A stretch of DNA of 64,000 bases from Notospermus geniculatus. Its lineage: Eukaryota > Nemertea > Pilidiophora > Heteronemertea > Lineidae. Position 1 is the first letter of the stretch, and each line of letters opens with the position of its first letter. Below, piece by piece: positions 49,401 through 55,555 of this stretch. The notes under the pieces are model-generated. The model was not told the DNA's origin, ran no database searches, and saw nothing but the letters and a program-made list of their open reading frames with translations. Location of the stretch: the NCBI GenBank assembly GCA_002633025.1, contig NMRB01002146.1:1-64000 (forward strand), read 5' to 3'. Position numbers and translations under genes: made by a program.

Positions 49401-49596
49401 ACATCATGCACAGCTACTTATTACTGACCAGCCATCGGACAACAAATGACTTACCTATCGTAGACGACGTATCTGTTGTCCTGGTTGATACGACAGGTTC
49501 CCTTTTTTGTCATCGTATGCTGAGTGATGTTGACGGAACCGAGACCATTCTGGTACCACCTGCCCCGCCATTCTTCGGGAAACGAACACCGCCGCC
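10243..49596 (-). CDS. Main gene: multi-exon cysteine-rich secreted-type protein (DUF7042-DUF7045 type), partial
   Basis: Seven exons on the minus strand join in frame: 49455-49596, 24721-24788 (or 15998-16065), 13854-13922, 13531-13701, 11874-11983, 10628-10736 and 10243-10492, about 919 bp or 306 codons. Every junction has AG acceptors and GT donors (mostly GTAAGT/GTAAGA, one GTATGT), and all six phase transitions agree. The product has a CSFPEEWRGRWYQNG start motif, a CYRC motif, KPVPCPFHGSYFFSY, HCLATWKSG, SADASCMG and WHDLSGKYTY, with at least 13 Cys and N-glycosylation sequons (NIT, NNS). From memory this is the order seen in animal secreted or membrane proteins annotated DUF7042, DUF7043, DUF7044 and DUF7045, whose function is unknown. 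The first exon (start, signal peptide) and everything after residue phase TG| at 10243 were not found. The largest intron is about 24.7 kb. Confidence 0.8.
10628..10736 (-). CDS. Main gene, exon f (SADASCMG segment)
   Basis: 109 bp, acceptor TGTATTTCAG|, donor |GTATGT. It enters in phase 0 and leaves in phase 1, matching both neighbours. It reads MYEAISNVVLMAMSADASC, then MGLVEPKDGPITMNLER. The first Met codon is internal. The short (135-bp) intron to exon g also fits a compact gene 3' half. Confidence 0.82.
11874..11983 (-). CDS. Main gene, exon e (HCLATWKSG...YRCF segment)
   Basis: 110 bp, acceptor TTTCCTTGTAG|, donor |GTAAGT. It enters in phase 1 (two bases) and leaves in phase 0. It reads LDFHCLATWKSGQNYMIGRF and ends in NLQYRCF. 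The C-x-A-T/D-W-x-x-G...YRCF pattern is characteristic of this family and was predicted before the exon was located, which strengthens the gene model. Confidence 0.85.
13531..13701 (-). CDS. Main gene, exon d (PVPCPFHGSYFFSY segment)
   Basis: 171 bp, acceptor ATTCCTTTTCAG|, donor |GTAAGA. Phase 1 in and phase 1 out. It reads KPVPCPFHGSYFFSYTNNS, then CTNPFSSVDECAS and FHFKKC. There are four Cys and one NNS sequon. The PCPF-G-x-Y/F-x-F-x-Y plus C-x-x-P-x-S-S-x-D-x-C spacing is the strongest family signature in the window. Confidence 0.87.
   Translation of the reverse strand, partial: SLVSQFLALSMDPTSSHIRTTLFPVRIHFPQWMNVQAILGLCSISKNVNTVNTRKI
13854..13922 (-). CDS. Main gene, exon c (DSNILFTLIRE segment)
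   Basis: 69 bp, acceptor TTTGCTTACCAG|, donor |GTAAGT. Phase 1 in and phase 1 out, so the next exon completes a Glu codon. It reads ADRNVLCERILRDSNILFTL. The D-S-x-x-x-x-T-L-x-R-x stretch directly before PxPCPF is as expected for the family. The intron to exon d is only 152 bp. Confidence 0.85.
14232..14594 (-). other. Unassigned minus-strand ORF
   Basis: A 120-codon frame preceded by an acceptor-like CTTGCTTACAG at about 14595. It begins with a hydrophobic stretch (ILLAPIFWVN) and contains two CxnC pairs. A possible donor after TATAGAAAG would leave phase 0, which does not fit exon c. I cannot connect it to the main gene and see no known domain. Confidence 0.15.
14870..14962 (-). mobile_element. 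SINE 3' fragment
   Basis: The reverse complement contains the SINE body word (GTGCCTTGTAACTTGTTCC, then TTTGCAAGGGCAAGTAAAAG) and a degraded downstream tail. The tRNA-like head is absent. Confidence 0.7.
15998..16065 (-). CDS. Main gene, exon b copy A (CYRC exon)
   Basis: 68 bp, acceptor TTTTTTATCATTGCAG|, donor |GTAAGT. It enters in phase 2 and leaves in phase 1. It reads HQDCYRCLVITPQHKNVLQY. The exon sequence and both splice sites are identical to 24721-24788 in copy B. Because 68 is not a multiple of three, a transcript including both would shift frame, so only one can be used per coding transcript. Confidence 0.82.
16139..16689 (-). pseudogene. Frameshifted copy of the unknown ORF at 24862-25413
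   Basis: It corresponds along its whole length to the 183-codon ORF of copy B. Here a one-base loss in the A-run near 16429 splits the frame, and a 3-base indel (near 16328) plus an indel near 16581 alter it further. It lies in the intron upstream of exon b. Whether the intact copy is itself a gene is uncertain. Confidence 0.4.
17193..17490 (+). promoter_or_regulatory. CCAAT-box minisatellite, 4 units (copy A)
   Basis: Four units of about 72-84 bp. Each carries an inverted CCAAT (ATTGG), then ATAACCAATA about 30 bp on, then TTCGTCACGATGACG, a CRE-like core. The array ends about 210 bp upstream of an ATG in CG-rich sequence (17702), as expected for a promoter-proximal array. Regulatory function is inferred. 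Confidence 0.6.
17702..17948 (+). pseudogene. First-exon copy A, interrupted by a stop codon
   Basis: Counterpart of the exon at 26591-26828. It begins MATVITTSTNQH and keeps the donor AAAG|GTAGAG at 17949. A TAC to TAG change and a 6-bp insertion near 17891-17910 close the frame after about 69 codons. The gene family is not recognised. Confidence 0.45.
17993..18741. mobile_element. 749-bp inverted-repeat insertion with 10-bp target duplication
   Basis: It is flanked by perfect 10-bp direct repeats CAACTACCGT (17983-17992 and 18742-18751). Its ends are imperfect inverted repeats (CAACCGGAACAC versus CAACCTGAACAA). Copy B carries the empty site with a single CAACTACCGT. A 9-10-bp duplication is typical of Mutator-like elements. 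It holds no transposase. The interior is CpG-rich with promoter-like sequence: an AAGATGGCGGC (YY1-type) site on the minus strand near 18077, and CAAAATGGCGG at 18651. It also holds a 15-bp inverted repeat (CCGGGACCAAATCCC, about 18004-18060). Confidence 0.8.
19168..19300. mobile_element. Palindromic MITE, copy A
   Basis: The ends GGGGCCATATTCGCAACTTT and the reverse complement of the right side (GGGCCATATTCACGAAG, CTTTACGTGC) form arms of about 45 bp. The same element is in copy B at 27307-27439, so it predates the duplication. Confidence 0.75.
19820..19905 (-). mobile_element. SINE 3' fragment, copy A
   Basis: The reverse complement has GGGCAAGTAAAAGACCCCAT, then CTTGAGATGGCTTCTTCCAT and a CCAATAATGCTTT end, matching the 3' body of the SINE at 44923. 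The head is missing. It is shared with copy B. Confidence 0.72.
22219..23464. mobile_element. Non-autonomous CACTA (EnSpm)-like element, 1246 bp
   Basis: The termini are CACTGTTAAAAA...TTTTTTAACAGTG, flanked by a TT duplication. Copy B has the uninterrupted sequence at 30616-30618. The interior is dominated by short direct and inverted copies of a CTGTAAAA/TTTTACAG word near both ends, as in CACTA subterminal transposase-binding arrays. No transposase ORF. A single N at 23353 marks a join inside it. Confidence 0.75.
24721..24788 (-). CDS. Main gene, exon b copy B (CYRC exon)
   Basis: Identical to 15998-16065, including acceptor and donor. Exon a ends in phase 2 and exon c starts in phase 1, so either copy fits the transcript but not both together. 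It supplies the CYRC pair that in this family follows the first domain. Confidence 0.82.
24862..25413 (-). CDS. Unidentified 183-codon ORF
   Basis: A continuous frame starting MENLASEQEEHKF. It holds two CxxC pairs (CLRC and CYKC) about 55 residues apart, so a zinc ribbon is possible. It ends at a stop with no clear donor. The copy A version is frameshifted. Some A/B differences are synonymous (two), others are not, so coding constraint is unclear. It sits inside the large intron of the main gene, on the same strand. I do not recognise a family. Confidence 0.3.
   Translation of the reverse strand: MENLASEQEEHKFLSVTMKANDLIPSTCPYASYGLAASEVTADVVFKMLLTNEHFFPRRQFCYDENVGGTLHAAKSAFSFFSVRYFFCLSRSSTVCLRCLQTISHPLVHGTVTSLRHLCGEIHFRSIIQTAGTHKKSKAVNSSSNESATFSFVIKGKCYKCHGTVILLKTSSSEWGRISPRMG
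25924..26381 (+). promoter_or_regulatory. CCAAT-box minisatellite, 6 units (copy B)
   Basis: Same unit as in copy A, with two additional internal units (about 26160-26300). Each unit has ATTGG and CCAAT about 30 bp apart plus CGTCACGATGACG. It ends about 210 bp before the ATG at 26591. Copy-number difference between otherwise near-identical promoters is directly visible. Effect on expression is inferred. Confidence 0.62.
26591..26828 (+). CDS. Candidate first coding exon of an unidentified plus-strand gene
   Basis: The ATG is in GCATCATGGCG context. 79 codons run to a donor AAAG|GTAGAG (phase 1). The sequence starts MATVITTSTNQHPCLQLSLS and contains LDLSRNGNVHFTFGQR and GCGPYVPRFYHF. It is moderately GC-rich compared with its surroundings, and the CCAAT array lies upstream. 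No signal peptide. It is nested in the main gene's large intron, on the opposite strand. The next exon was not found and no family is recognised. Copy A has a nonsense change. Confidence 0.5.
27307..27439. mobile_element. Palindromic MITE, copy B
   Basis: Orthologous to 19168-19300 within the duplication. The GGGGCCATATTC ends and about 45-bp arms are preserved. Confidence 0.75.
27970..28055 (-). mobile_element. SINE 3' fragment, copy B
   Basis: Duplicate of 19820-19905, with the same GGGCAAGTAAAAGACCCCAT body on the minus strand. Confidence 0.7.
29706..30296. mobile_element. Fragment of CACTA-like element with C14 run
   Basis: It starts at a poly-C run (29709-29722). It shares about 170 bp (GTTATGTGCATGTGTGG to CCTTTCTGGGTAGG) with the element at 22219-23464, then adds sequence missing from that copy. 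It ends in several CTGTAAAA/TTACAGA words at a single N (30296). The position differs from the copy A insertion, and the N suggests an imperfect assembly join. Confidence 0.6.
31221..31628. other. No recognisable feature
   Basis: Single-copy sequence between the two tandem duplications. Short ORFs only. Confidence 0.4.
32259..32488 (+). pseudogene. Frameshifted copy of the candidate exon at 34579-34812
   Basis: Same acceptor TTTTTCATCAG|, but one T is missing near 32293 and a second indel lies near 32405. The frame therefore breaks twice relative to C2. Confidence 0.4.
32629..32745. repeat. Inverted repeat with hammerhead-like arms, C1
   Basis: About 50-bp arms around a 16-bp loop (TCATTACACTTCTGGT). 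Both arms contain CTAGAAAGTGCCTGAGGAAG in opposite orientation, followed by a short stem and a GAAA-like or degenerate end. Confidence 0.85.
34579..34812 (+). CDS. Candidate terminal exon, unidentified gene
   Basis: A 77-codon frame with no Met start, opened by acceptor ATTTTTCATCAG| and closed by TGA. It reads NLKVQYGHDTVFDELINL and WEGQSTAGFLKCDN, then MLVDPTNKEVF. Between C1 and C2 most amino-acid changes in this frame are conservative (V/L, M/I, M/L, F/Y) and several codons differ synonymously, which suggests past coding constraint. C1 carries frameshifts. Other frames show no such pattern. No family recognised. Confidence 0.4.
   Translation, partial: NLKVQYGHDTVFDELINLTWEGQSTAGFLKCDNISKFAMLLHVRQYIFARKKFVSREMLVDPTNKEVFRVTLELSLP
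34890..35007. repeat. Inverted repeat with hammerhead-like arms, C2
   Basis: Same structure as in C1. The arms read ...GTACCTGAGGAAGACCCC.GGTT.GGGGTCGAAAATT in opposite orientation. Relative to C1, the base pair GC at the GGCACT/AGTGCC position is AT in both arms here. Confidence 0.85.
36207..37936. other. Unassigned stretch
   Basis: ORFs of 60-109 codons (for example 36408-36737 and 36908-37114, plus) without convincing splice sites or domains. It lies within the large intron of the main gene. Confidence 0.35.
37937..38443 (+). pseudogene. Coding-like frame with one internal TAG
   Basis: A 111-codon ORF (MVNTAVYCREQGKVFF...) ends at TAG (38270). The same frame then stays open for 56 more codons to TAA at 38441. 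Both halves look protein-like: FPFHDLNEVLWQKFSSTLS before, GFGWTRRDISNIVEDSRGF and WPVDGPIHDFIANDE after. It may be a processed or transposon-derived pseudogene. No family recognised. Confidence 0.3.
38444..39785. other. Unassigned stretch
   Basis: Short ORFs. A possible donor CCAA|GTAAGA at about 39005 follows a plus frame (GGFLEYQ) with no clear acceptor. A single N lies at 39583. Confidence 0.35.
39786..39816 (-). mobile_element. Fragment of the 56.5-kb MITE
   Basis: The 31 bp around CATGGTCCATGGACCATTTC match the reverse complement of one arm of the element at 56481-56656. Flanks do not match. Confidence 0.55.
39857..39929 (-). tRNA. tRNA-Asp-like sequence (GTC), probably a pseudogene
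   Basis: The reverse complement reads as a 73-nt cloverleaf of Asp type: 5' TCCTCCG with 3' CCGGGGA (one C-C mismatch), D-arm TAGTATAGTGGTGA, anticodon-loop CAGTCGC with GTC, and T-arm GGTTCGATTCC. The base 5' of the anticodon is A rather than the near-universal U33, and one D-region base is extra. The anticodon stem has an A-G mismatch. A and B box sequences look intact. There is no SINE body next to it. Confidence 0.55.
40595..40842. mobile_element. 248-bp Harbinger-type MITE
   Basis: The inverted ends AGGGCCTGTCACACTGG and TACCCCCATCACACTGAG extend as arms of about 35 bp (including TAGTTCTCA). They are flanked by a TTA duplication (40592-40594 and 40843-40845). A 3-bp TWA target is typical of PIF/Harbinger. 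It is non-coding. Confidence 0.72.
40843..42976. other. Unassigned stretch
   Basis: It contains a (CAG)n run at about 41635 and an AAAC-rich run at about 42265. A short splice-bounded plus frame at about 42757-42820 (YTTAPVMTGGLAFGICGDR before GTGAGC) is possible but unsupported elsewhere. The long overlapping ORFs at 41668-42124 on both strands show no domain. Confidence 0.35.
42977..43083 (+). mobile_element. Short retroelement fragment with hammerhead-like core
   Basis: 107 bp flanked by 13-bp direct repeats TAATTTTGATGGA (42964-42976 and 43084-43096), as for target-primed insertion. It contains CTGATGA, a GACAC-AGTA-GTGTC stem, then GAAA (42991-43015), followed by a GGTCC/GGACC mini-hairpin. 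This resembles hammerhead ribozyme motifs carried by Penelope-like elements and retrozymes. An extra A between CTGATGA and the stem deviates from the consensus. Confidence 0.5.
43084..44922. other. Unassigned stretch
   Basis: No supported gene. Possible plus donors at 43744 (GTAAGT) and 44510 (GTAAGA) have only very short or weak preceding frames. The minus ORF 43972-44232 shows no domain. Confidence 0.35.
44923..45160 (+). mobile_element. tRNA-derived SINE, most complete copy
   Basis: Head with A box TAGCCGAGTGG and B box GGTTCGAATCC of a Leu/Ser-type tRNA, then CATCCCTGGCTCTTCACG, GTGCCTTGTACCTTGTTCC, GGGCAAGTAAAGGACC and CTTGAGATGGCCTCTTCC, ending near GGCCAATAATGCTGTGGC. It serves as the reference for the fragments at 2923, 6400, 14870, 19820 and 27970. 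Confidence 0.88.
45161..46654. other. Unassigned stretch
   Basis: A plus ORF at 45907-46278 (123 codons) has a hydrophobic start but no domain or splice support. No repeats of note. Confidence 0.35.
46655..47070. repeat. About 144-bp tandem repeat, nearly 3 units
   Basis: Units start near 46660, 46804 and 46949. Each has GTCAAAGTCCATTTTTCAAG-like sequence, TGGC(T/C)(T/C)CCTGGCGGCCAT and AAACATCCTACCTAC. It runs up to the N gap. Such GGCGGCCAT-containing arrays commonly occur in many genomic copies. Confidence 0.85.
47144..47280. other. Assembly gap (137 N)
   Basis: An unresolved run directly after the 144-bp tandem repeat. The true repeat number may be larger than seen. Confidence 1.
47281..48562. 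other. Unassigned stretch
   Basis: Within the large intron of the main gene. A plus ORF at 47427-47705 and minus ORFs at 48118-48330 and 48334-48579 show no domain. The last may be out-of-frame remains of the pseudogene next door. Confidence 0.35.
48563..49114 (-). pseudogene. Decayed coding frame (one TGA and one frameshift)
   Basis: On the minus strand an open frame runs from about 49114 with motifs SSHFPFQSVFVGSIAESDDG, a TGA, then IGEPFVFRASSHFLADAYAA and SFEAARQEIQGIFL. A shift near 48800 leads to VGEWYQEYILGGMNRKALKQ and KITVAFVPFLPYTDRKARDL, ending at a stop at 48563. Composition is protein-like across both parts. It lies just past exon a in the intron. No family recognised. It may derive from a transposon or retrocopy. 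Confidence 0.35.
49455..49596 (-). CDS. Main gene, exon a (CSFPEEWRGRWYQNG segment)
   Basis: 142 bp, acceptor CTCTTTATTTCAG|, donor |GTAAGT. It enters in phase 1 (two bases GG) and leaves in phase 2. It reads RRCSFPEEWRGRWYQNGLGS, then VNITQHTMTKKGTC and RYVVYD. The C-x-F-P-x-x-W-x-G-x-W-(F/Y)-Q-x-G motif is the N-terminal signature of the DUF family, normally right after a signal peptide. The exon carrying that peptide must end in phase 1. A MATLLC-A| candidate at about 57668 fits the phase but lacks a signal sequence, so I do not call it. Confidence 0.85.
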
Positions 49597-51419
49597 CTGA
49601 AATAAAGAGGTTAGACTTGGCGTAAGAAACAAACAGACACGTTACACAGACATCAGCGGTGCACCGTGTAGAAGAGATTACAATGAAAGTTTTTGCAGTA
49701 AGCCATTTGTTGATGTCAACTGCACATGACAGCGTATTCCTCAAGTTGATCAATTGACTTTACACACTGCTGCATCCAGCATTGAATCGAGTGGGAACGG
49801 CTTGTTTCAAGAACGCAATGCTGTTCTGATAGACTGCGAAATGATGATCGAGAACCGTGTGACGAATGACAGTGACCTATACCGAGGGCGGTTTTCTTTT
49901 ACGTAAAAGCTTTGTTTTTATCCAACGAAAGTGTTGTGGTTGGTCGAGTTACCAACAGACGTTACTCTACAGTACCGTGAGAGTACAGCTGGTTTTAGAT
50001 CAACTGAAAGATATTTACCCCTTGGGAGGTACACGCCACTGTTTGCGACGTGCTTACCCACAGAAGAAGGGAGGAAGGTCATCATATTGGCAGAATTAGC
50101 ATAATACATTATGGATATTCCACAAGTTAGGGATTTTCATTTGCTAAAGACGACAACATTGTGATTGCAAGAGCTGTCAGCCATCAAGGTAATTTCATGA
50201 TGGGTTTGACATCGTTTTACTTCCTGCAACAGGTTTTCTGAAGGTTGATATCGGATCGACGCAATCTGTGTGACAGTGACTTCAAGATGTTGTTCAACGG
50301 AGCAATGGTTGGAGAAAAGGTCGGTTATGAAATGTGTATTTTTCGATTCCGAAAGAAGCAAAACGCCACCACGATCTGCATGTGTCACACCCAACATTGA
50401 ATTTCATCCGACTCACTACACAACCTCCGTTTCTAACGGCTTCCAGCTCGGGTGAAAAAATCGTGAACATTTCACCGTGATTTTTCACCTGCTTCAAAGA
50501 ATACACGGCGAAATTAGTTGGTTTCAGTGGATCTCAAGAAGCCAGGCAAGTACTTCAAGCCGTCCTTAGAACCGGCTTCTTACCTCTTTGTAACCTGCAC
50601 CGTTGCTTCATAGAGCTGAGATTGCATTTCAACTTTTTGTATCGCTGTTGTAGATTATTGCGTCGAGTTGCAAAGATCGTTTTTGCAGACTAAACCCACA
50701 TCAACCGCTTATTGCAATTTATTAACCGTTTTTCCTCCACGGTAAGCAAGAGATGATATTGTGACCGTGGTGTCCATTCAATAACAGTTTATTCGCTCCC
50801 TTCCCTTGGGTATATTGATCATTCAGGTGTACACCCTTTAGCCTTAAAGCACGAAACCAGTGAATGAGTTATAGAAATAGAAGGGCAAGGGTGAGGAAGG
50901 TGAATCTTGCTTGCTCTAATGTAAACAATAGGGGTCGAGGAAGAAATGCCATCAACAGTTGACAATGGAAATAATTTCCCCATCGGCATGTCAACTATGA
51001 AGCTTGCTATGGGAGAATTTACGAGAGAAGTCACATTAAATATGGTCAATGACAGAGAGGAAAGGCCTTCAGAGGAATTGGAAGTCCCTTATGGACTCAG
51101 CTCAGAATACAGTATAAAGCCTGTCGACGAGAACTGAGGAGAACACGACCAGGTTTTATTTGGTGTAACCAGAAGACGAACGCGGGTGATGTTGAGTACC
51201 TAACATAAAATGCAGCCCGTCGTAAAAGACAAGAAGTCGAGATTGGCCAGGAGGAGTTCAGCAAGCGAAGTGTTTTCCAAATAATTACAAAATAGTTTAC
51301 AAATGGTTAACAAAAACACGTAATCTCTTATCTTATTTTAGATGCCATTCTTCATCTTGGCCCCAGAGACGTGCGAGTCCAACGGACCAATCACGACGAA
51401 GATACGAAACAAACGTCAT
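49597..51419. other. Unassigned stretch upstream of exon a
   Basis: Expected to be intron or 5' region of the main gene. A plus ORF at 50946-51137 (PSEELEVPYGLSSEYS...) is somewhat protein-like but isolated. No confident first exon. Confidence 0.35.
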
Positions 51420-51423
51420 TTAA

Positions 51424-51670
51424 AGATAATGTATCATGACTTCATTGTTTATATTCAATGTTTGTAAACATGGATGTTTACATTATGTTATGTTGGACTT
51501 TTGGGACATGCCAACCACCAAATTGAACACTTTTGGCAACAAAAGAATTTCTAGAGTGGCATGCCACCAACAAATTATTCATAAGACAAAGAAAGACTGG
51601 ACACAAACAAACAAAACGTCAATAAACAATGTTTTTCGGGGCCCGCGAAAATACCCGTGATACATTATCT
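51424..51670. mobile_element. 247-bp MITE with TTAA target (piggyBac-type)
   Basis: Perfect 13-bp inverted ends AGATAATGTATCA...TGATACATTATCT, flanked by TTAA on both sides (51420-51423, 51671-51674). TTAA targeting is the hallmark of piggyBac-type elements. No coding capacity. Confidence 0.7.
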
Positions 51671-52137
51671 TTAATTCACAATGGTAAATTCACAATTTAG
51701 CTGCATCCATCATGGAACGAGCAATGACTGACCTCTTAAATCAGAGAAGAGAGTAGTTCCTCTGACGTGAAACGCAAGCCTTGTCAAAAACCAAGGACTA
51801 GATGCGCGAGTGATCCCCGTGACGATTCCATTGTGATGTATTGAGAACATCAATCATGTTGAGAAGCCATCACTCAATCAGAAGAATCCGATCGTTCAAT
51901 AGCTCGGATCAAGTAGCGGCACTTGTCACATTAGGAGGATGAATCGAAAGAGCGTAAGCGTGTTTTCCTTAGCGCTATGGTGATTTCAGTTATCTAGTAG
52001 AATTTAGTGGAATACTTATACGGATGGCTTGCATTAGCAGTCAGTTTGAGACGTTGCCGTGGACAGTAAAGGAATTGAAGCACAGGGAAATGATTTGGAG
52101 AGTGAAAAGGTCCGAGGACCAGGCCCAACAGTACAGA

Positions 52138-52254
52138 GTTTAAGAGATCACACGCTAACGATAACGTTTACGTTAACGCTATTTCTTGCATGCATTTCAT
52201 GTACAAAAAATATCGTTAACGTAAATGTTATCGTTAGCGTGTGATCTCTTAAAC
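52138..52254. mobile_element. Near-perfect 44-bp inverted repeat element
   Basis: Arms 52138-52181 and 52211-52254 differ at only two of 44 positions around a 29-bp loop. The outer ends are GTTTAAGAGATCACACG, so a TTAA target next to GAGATCACACGC is possible. The inner arm is rich in GTTAACG words. Confidence 0.8.
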
Positions 52255-54886
52255 TCCCTAATGTTCGATGCTCGACGTAACGTTACAGGAGAATTTTTTT
52301 TCATCACATTTTCTGGATGTGCTCAAGAAAGGCAAAGGGGTCTACGTTTAAGCTCAAGGTCCCGAACCTCAATTTTCTCACATGAGCATCTTCGGTGCAT
52401 GATTTGTTTTCGGGGCGATGCCGCTTGACCTCGACAAACAGAAAAAGAGTGGGTGCAATTGACCCACGGACACTGGCGTAAGTGAAAGACATCGAAAAGT
52501 TGCCGAATGTAGAACCATTGAGTTTCTATAGGTTTTGAGTTGATAGCACCTATAGCATTTATCTGAAAAATAGGATGGAGTCAACAAATATGTTAAGGTG
52601 AATGACCTGTGAATCAAAAGTAGACTCCACTGTCTACCGACGAAATTAAATTTTCACATTAAAACCCCGTTTTTCCAATAATCCGAACAACAAGAGATAT
52701 GAAATCGGATACCGTCACTATAAGAAGCCAATCCAACTAGCATGAAAATGAAATACTCTGTCTCGTCACCCCATCACCATTCAAGACGTCGATCCCCTCC
52801 TTCATTTCCGCGATGTAATAGTAAAATATTCTCGCAATATCCTGCAAAACAGATTGGTTTTAAGATATCGTGTCGTATCTTTATGAAGTAAAAGAAGGCA
52901 TTTTAAAACCTGTTATGCAAGGCTGTCATGTCAAAGTACAATGTTGGCAGGTTGTTTTGAATGTCAAGGCTGGCTGGGGAATCTTTGTGAAAACGTTCTA
53001 AAGACAAAGGCTGAAGTACATGGACATGGACTACTTTCATATGACTGGTGATCAAGTATACCCGGGTTCTCCACCATGTGCGGTTTCTCGGTGCAATTTC
53101 TCAATTTCGTCAACTTCTTCTCCAGCTCATAAAAAAACGGAACGCAAACTCCAGAGTTTCTCTTTTCCATGTATTCACTTTGATCTTCACTTCTCAACTA
53201 CTGGTAATTTTTCCAACACAGCAGCTTTCAACAGGGAAAGACCCTTCCAAAAAAGGATAATGCTGTTCTACCTGGGTGTAAGCCAGTGAGGCATTCGAAC
53301 TTCCGAAGGCAACTGCTCGGCAATTTCCGTGACGGCTCGCATTTCCCCTCGGACACAATTCCAAGGCAGCCATCTTGAAGGCGCAACGATTTCAATGCGT
53401 TTCTGGTGGTTTGGATGCGGTCGCCTCATCACACCCTGCGCATGAACGAAATAGTTCACACAAAAACGTTGCGTTAGTGATCAATAATTGGCAGATTGGG
53501 TGACATATCGGTAAGTTTATATACATGTATAATATGCCTCAACTTATCCAGGAAATAAGGTTGGATATCTTAGCAGGCCAAAATTCGGCGAAAATAGTTC
53601 CAAGGTCGGTCACGTGGGTTTGTTGATAACAACATGGCTGCCTTGGACTTGTGTCCGAGGTGAAATGCGCCGCCCAGTGGATAGATAAGCAGTTCGCCTC
53701 AGTTCCGAATGTCAGTGAGGACTACACGCCGGCATTCCCAACATAGCCACAGCCCCTCCACGATGCCTGATGTGTCAGTGTATCATAAAGGGAATGTGCT
53801 ACCTTGTGAGGAAATGCCCACAGACCGCACCCAAAAGCTACACAAGAAAGGCAACAGGAATCCCTAGTTACGGTCAACGTCTTCATTTTCGTCGCCAAGA
53901 CCAACAACGCGAGATCGGCTCGCCCATCAATATCTCTAGCCATTTCATTAATCTGTTCTTAATGGCTGGCCATTTCGTATGGAATGCTCACAATCTAATC
54001 GGGCATTTCCACCATCTCAAGTTACGCAATATGTTGGCCCAATCATCTTACCACCGTCAAAGTCAGCTTGACAGCTAGTCGAGGGTACAAAAGTCAACCT
54101 TTGGTGGCACAATTTCAGGTGTTTCTCTCCGTTTGGCTCGCAGACTGTCCGTGGAAGCCAATCACGCATGGGCTATCTCTGCTGAGACGTCATGGACGTG
54201 GCGAGAGATCCATGCTCTTGATCGGCCAAGTTCGATGACCATCGCTGGGAAAGTAAACGACCTGAAGCATGACGCCTCTTGTTGAGGCTCTATAGCGTTC
54301 CCCCATGACTATAGTACAGATGGATCCATGCCATCCTTTGGCTGTGCAACTCAGTGACTTCTCTTTGGCCTCCTTGGTCATCTTGGCAAGGAGTCCAACG
54401 AATGTTTTGCAGCCTGGTTGGTTCTGTCTACCTGCACTTCTGCGTAACTTGGTCATTTTTTTCCATTAACGACTACTTTTGCCTCCCTAGACGACGTAGG
54501 TTCCTAAATTGATGCTACTATTTGGAAAACAGGACAGTAGGTTTCTCGGGAGAATGCAACAAAAAGGCGAAGCTATACTGGTTAAAAACCCTGTCCACAT
54601 TGTGTTCCTTAGATCTATTATTCATGGTAGATTTGGTTCTCTGGAGAAAAGAATGATACTGTTAACAAAGTTAATGTGGATGGCGTGCTGTCTGGATGCT
54701 GATTGGTACAGCGCCTCACGCTGGGTAGCTTGAAACGACAAAACGACGTAGTAGGGGAGCCAAGACTTCAAAACGGTCCATAACAGGAGTTCGCAAGAGA
54801 GATGACCGAGCAGTCCTCCCAATTCGTTTGTAGACTAGATATACCTACCAAAAAATGTCAACAGCAATTGTATATCTTTTTGTGCA
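52255..54886. other. Unassigned stretch
   Basis: Several 60-100-codon ORFs on both strands (for example 53770-54078 plus and 54190-54456 minus) with no domain or clear splice sites. Upstream exons of the plus-strand locus at 55 kb could lie here. Confidence 0.35.
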
Positions 54887-55555
54887 ATGTCCAACCCTTA
54901 TTTTGCACAATTCTGGCCTTTGGCTCCCCTACTAACGGGTAGCTTGAGAGATTTCAGGTGGCGCCTTTCCACTTCGCTATCAAGGAACTACCCAACAGCC
55001 GAGATGTTCGTACCACTTTATCACAGCTACGTCCATAGAAAGTGTGTAGGCCCAATAATGTCGTCCAGCATTGACCTTAAAGATTCCACCTTAAACGTTT
55101 GGCCCGACACTGAAAAATGTACGTCATGCCGAGATTGTATTTCCAATAACCTATGGCATTACCTGACATATATCCAGTGTACACACACTTCTAACGTCCC
55201 GCTACCCTGACGATTATTTGCTCACGAATGTTCAAACAACCAAAACTGTCATCTAACTAAATATCTCTGCCTGATATGTATTCCCGGGAGGATTGAGGTG
55301 GTACCCGTCGCCCAATACAACCAACTTGCACTGACGCCGAAGGAGCGTAGAGACGTGTTATCGGACCCCGAAAGCTGTCACGAGGGAACACCGAAGCTGA
55401 AATCGTTAGTACAAGAGGACTCAAGACCAAACAGGACGGCGACCGTTCCCGCTGCACCGGAAGCAGTATATAGGAGCATCTATATACCGGTACATGTACT
55501 CTTTACCATCGTCACGAATCATGTAAAGCATAATAACGAAGCATCGAGTACATGA
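54887..55555 (+). pseudogene. Cys/His-rich frame interrupted by one TGA (copy X1)
   Basis: One reading frame stays open from 54887 to 55555 except for a TGA at 55208. Before it: VPLYHSYVHRKCVGPI, DTEKCTSCRDCISNN and IQCTHTSN. After it: LFAHECSNNQNCHLTKYLCL, ICIPGRIEVVPV and TPKERRDVLSDPESCHEG. The CxxC, CxH, HxC, C and CLIC residues suggest a zinc-binding module that spans the TGA. Copy X2 (55830-56289) has the same TGA. It may be a pseudogene, or the TGA may be read through or recoded. No family recognised. Confidence 0.4.
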
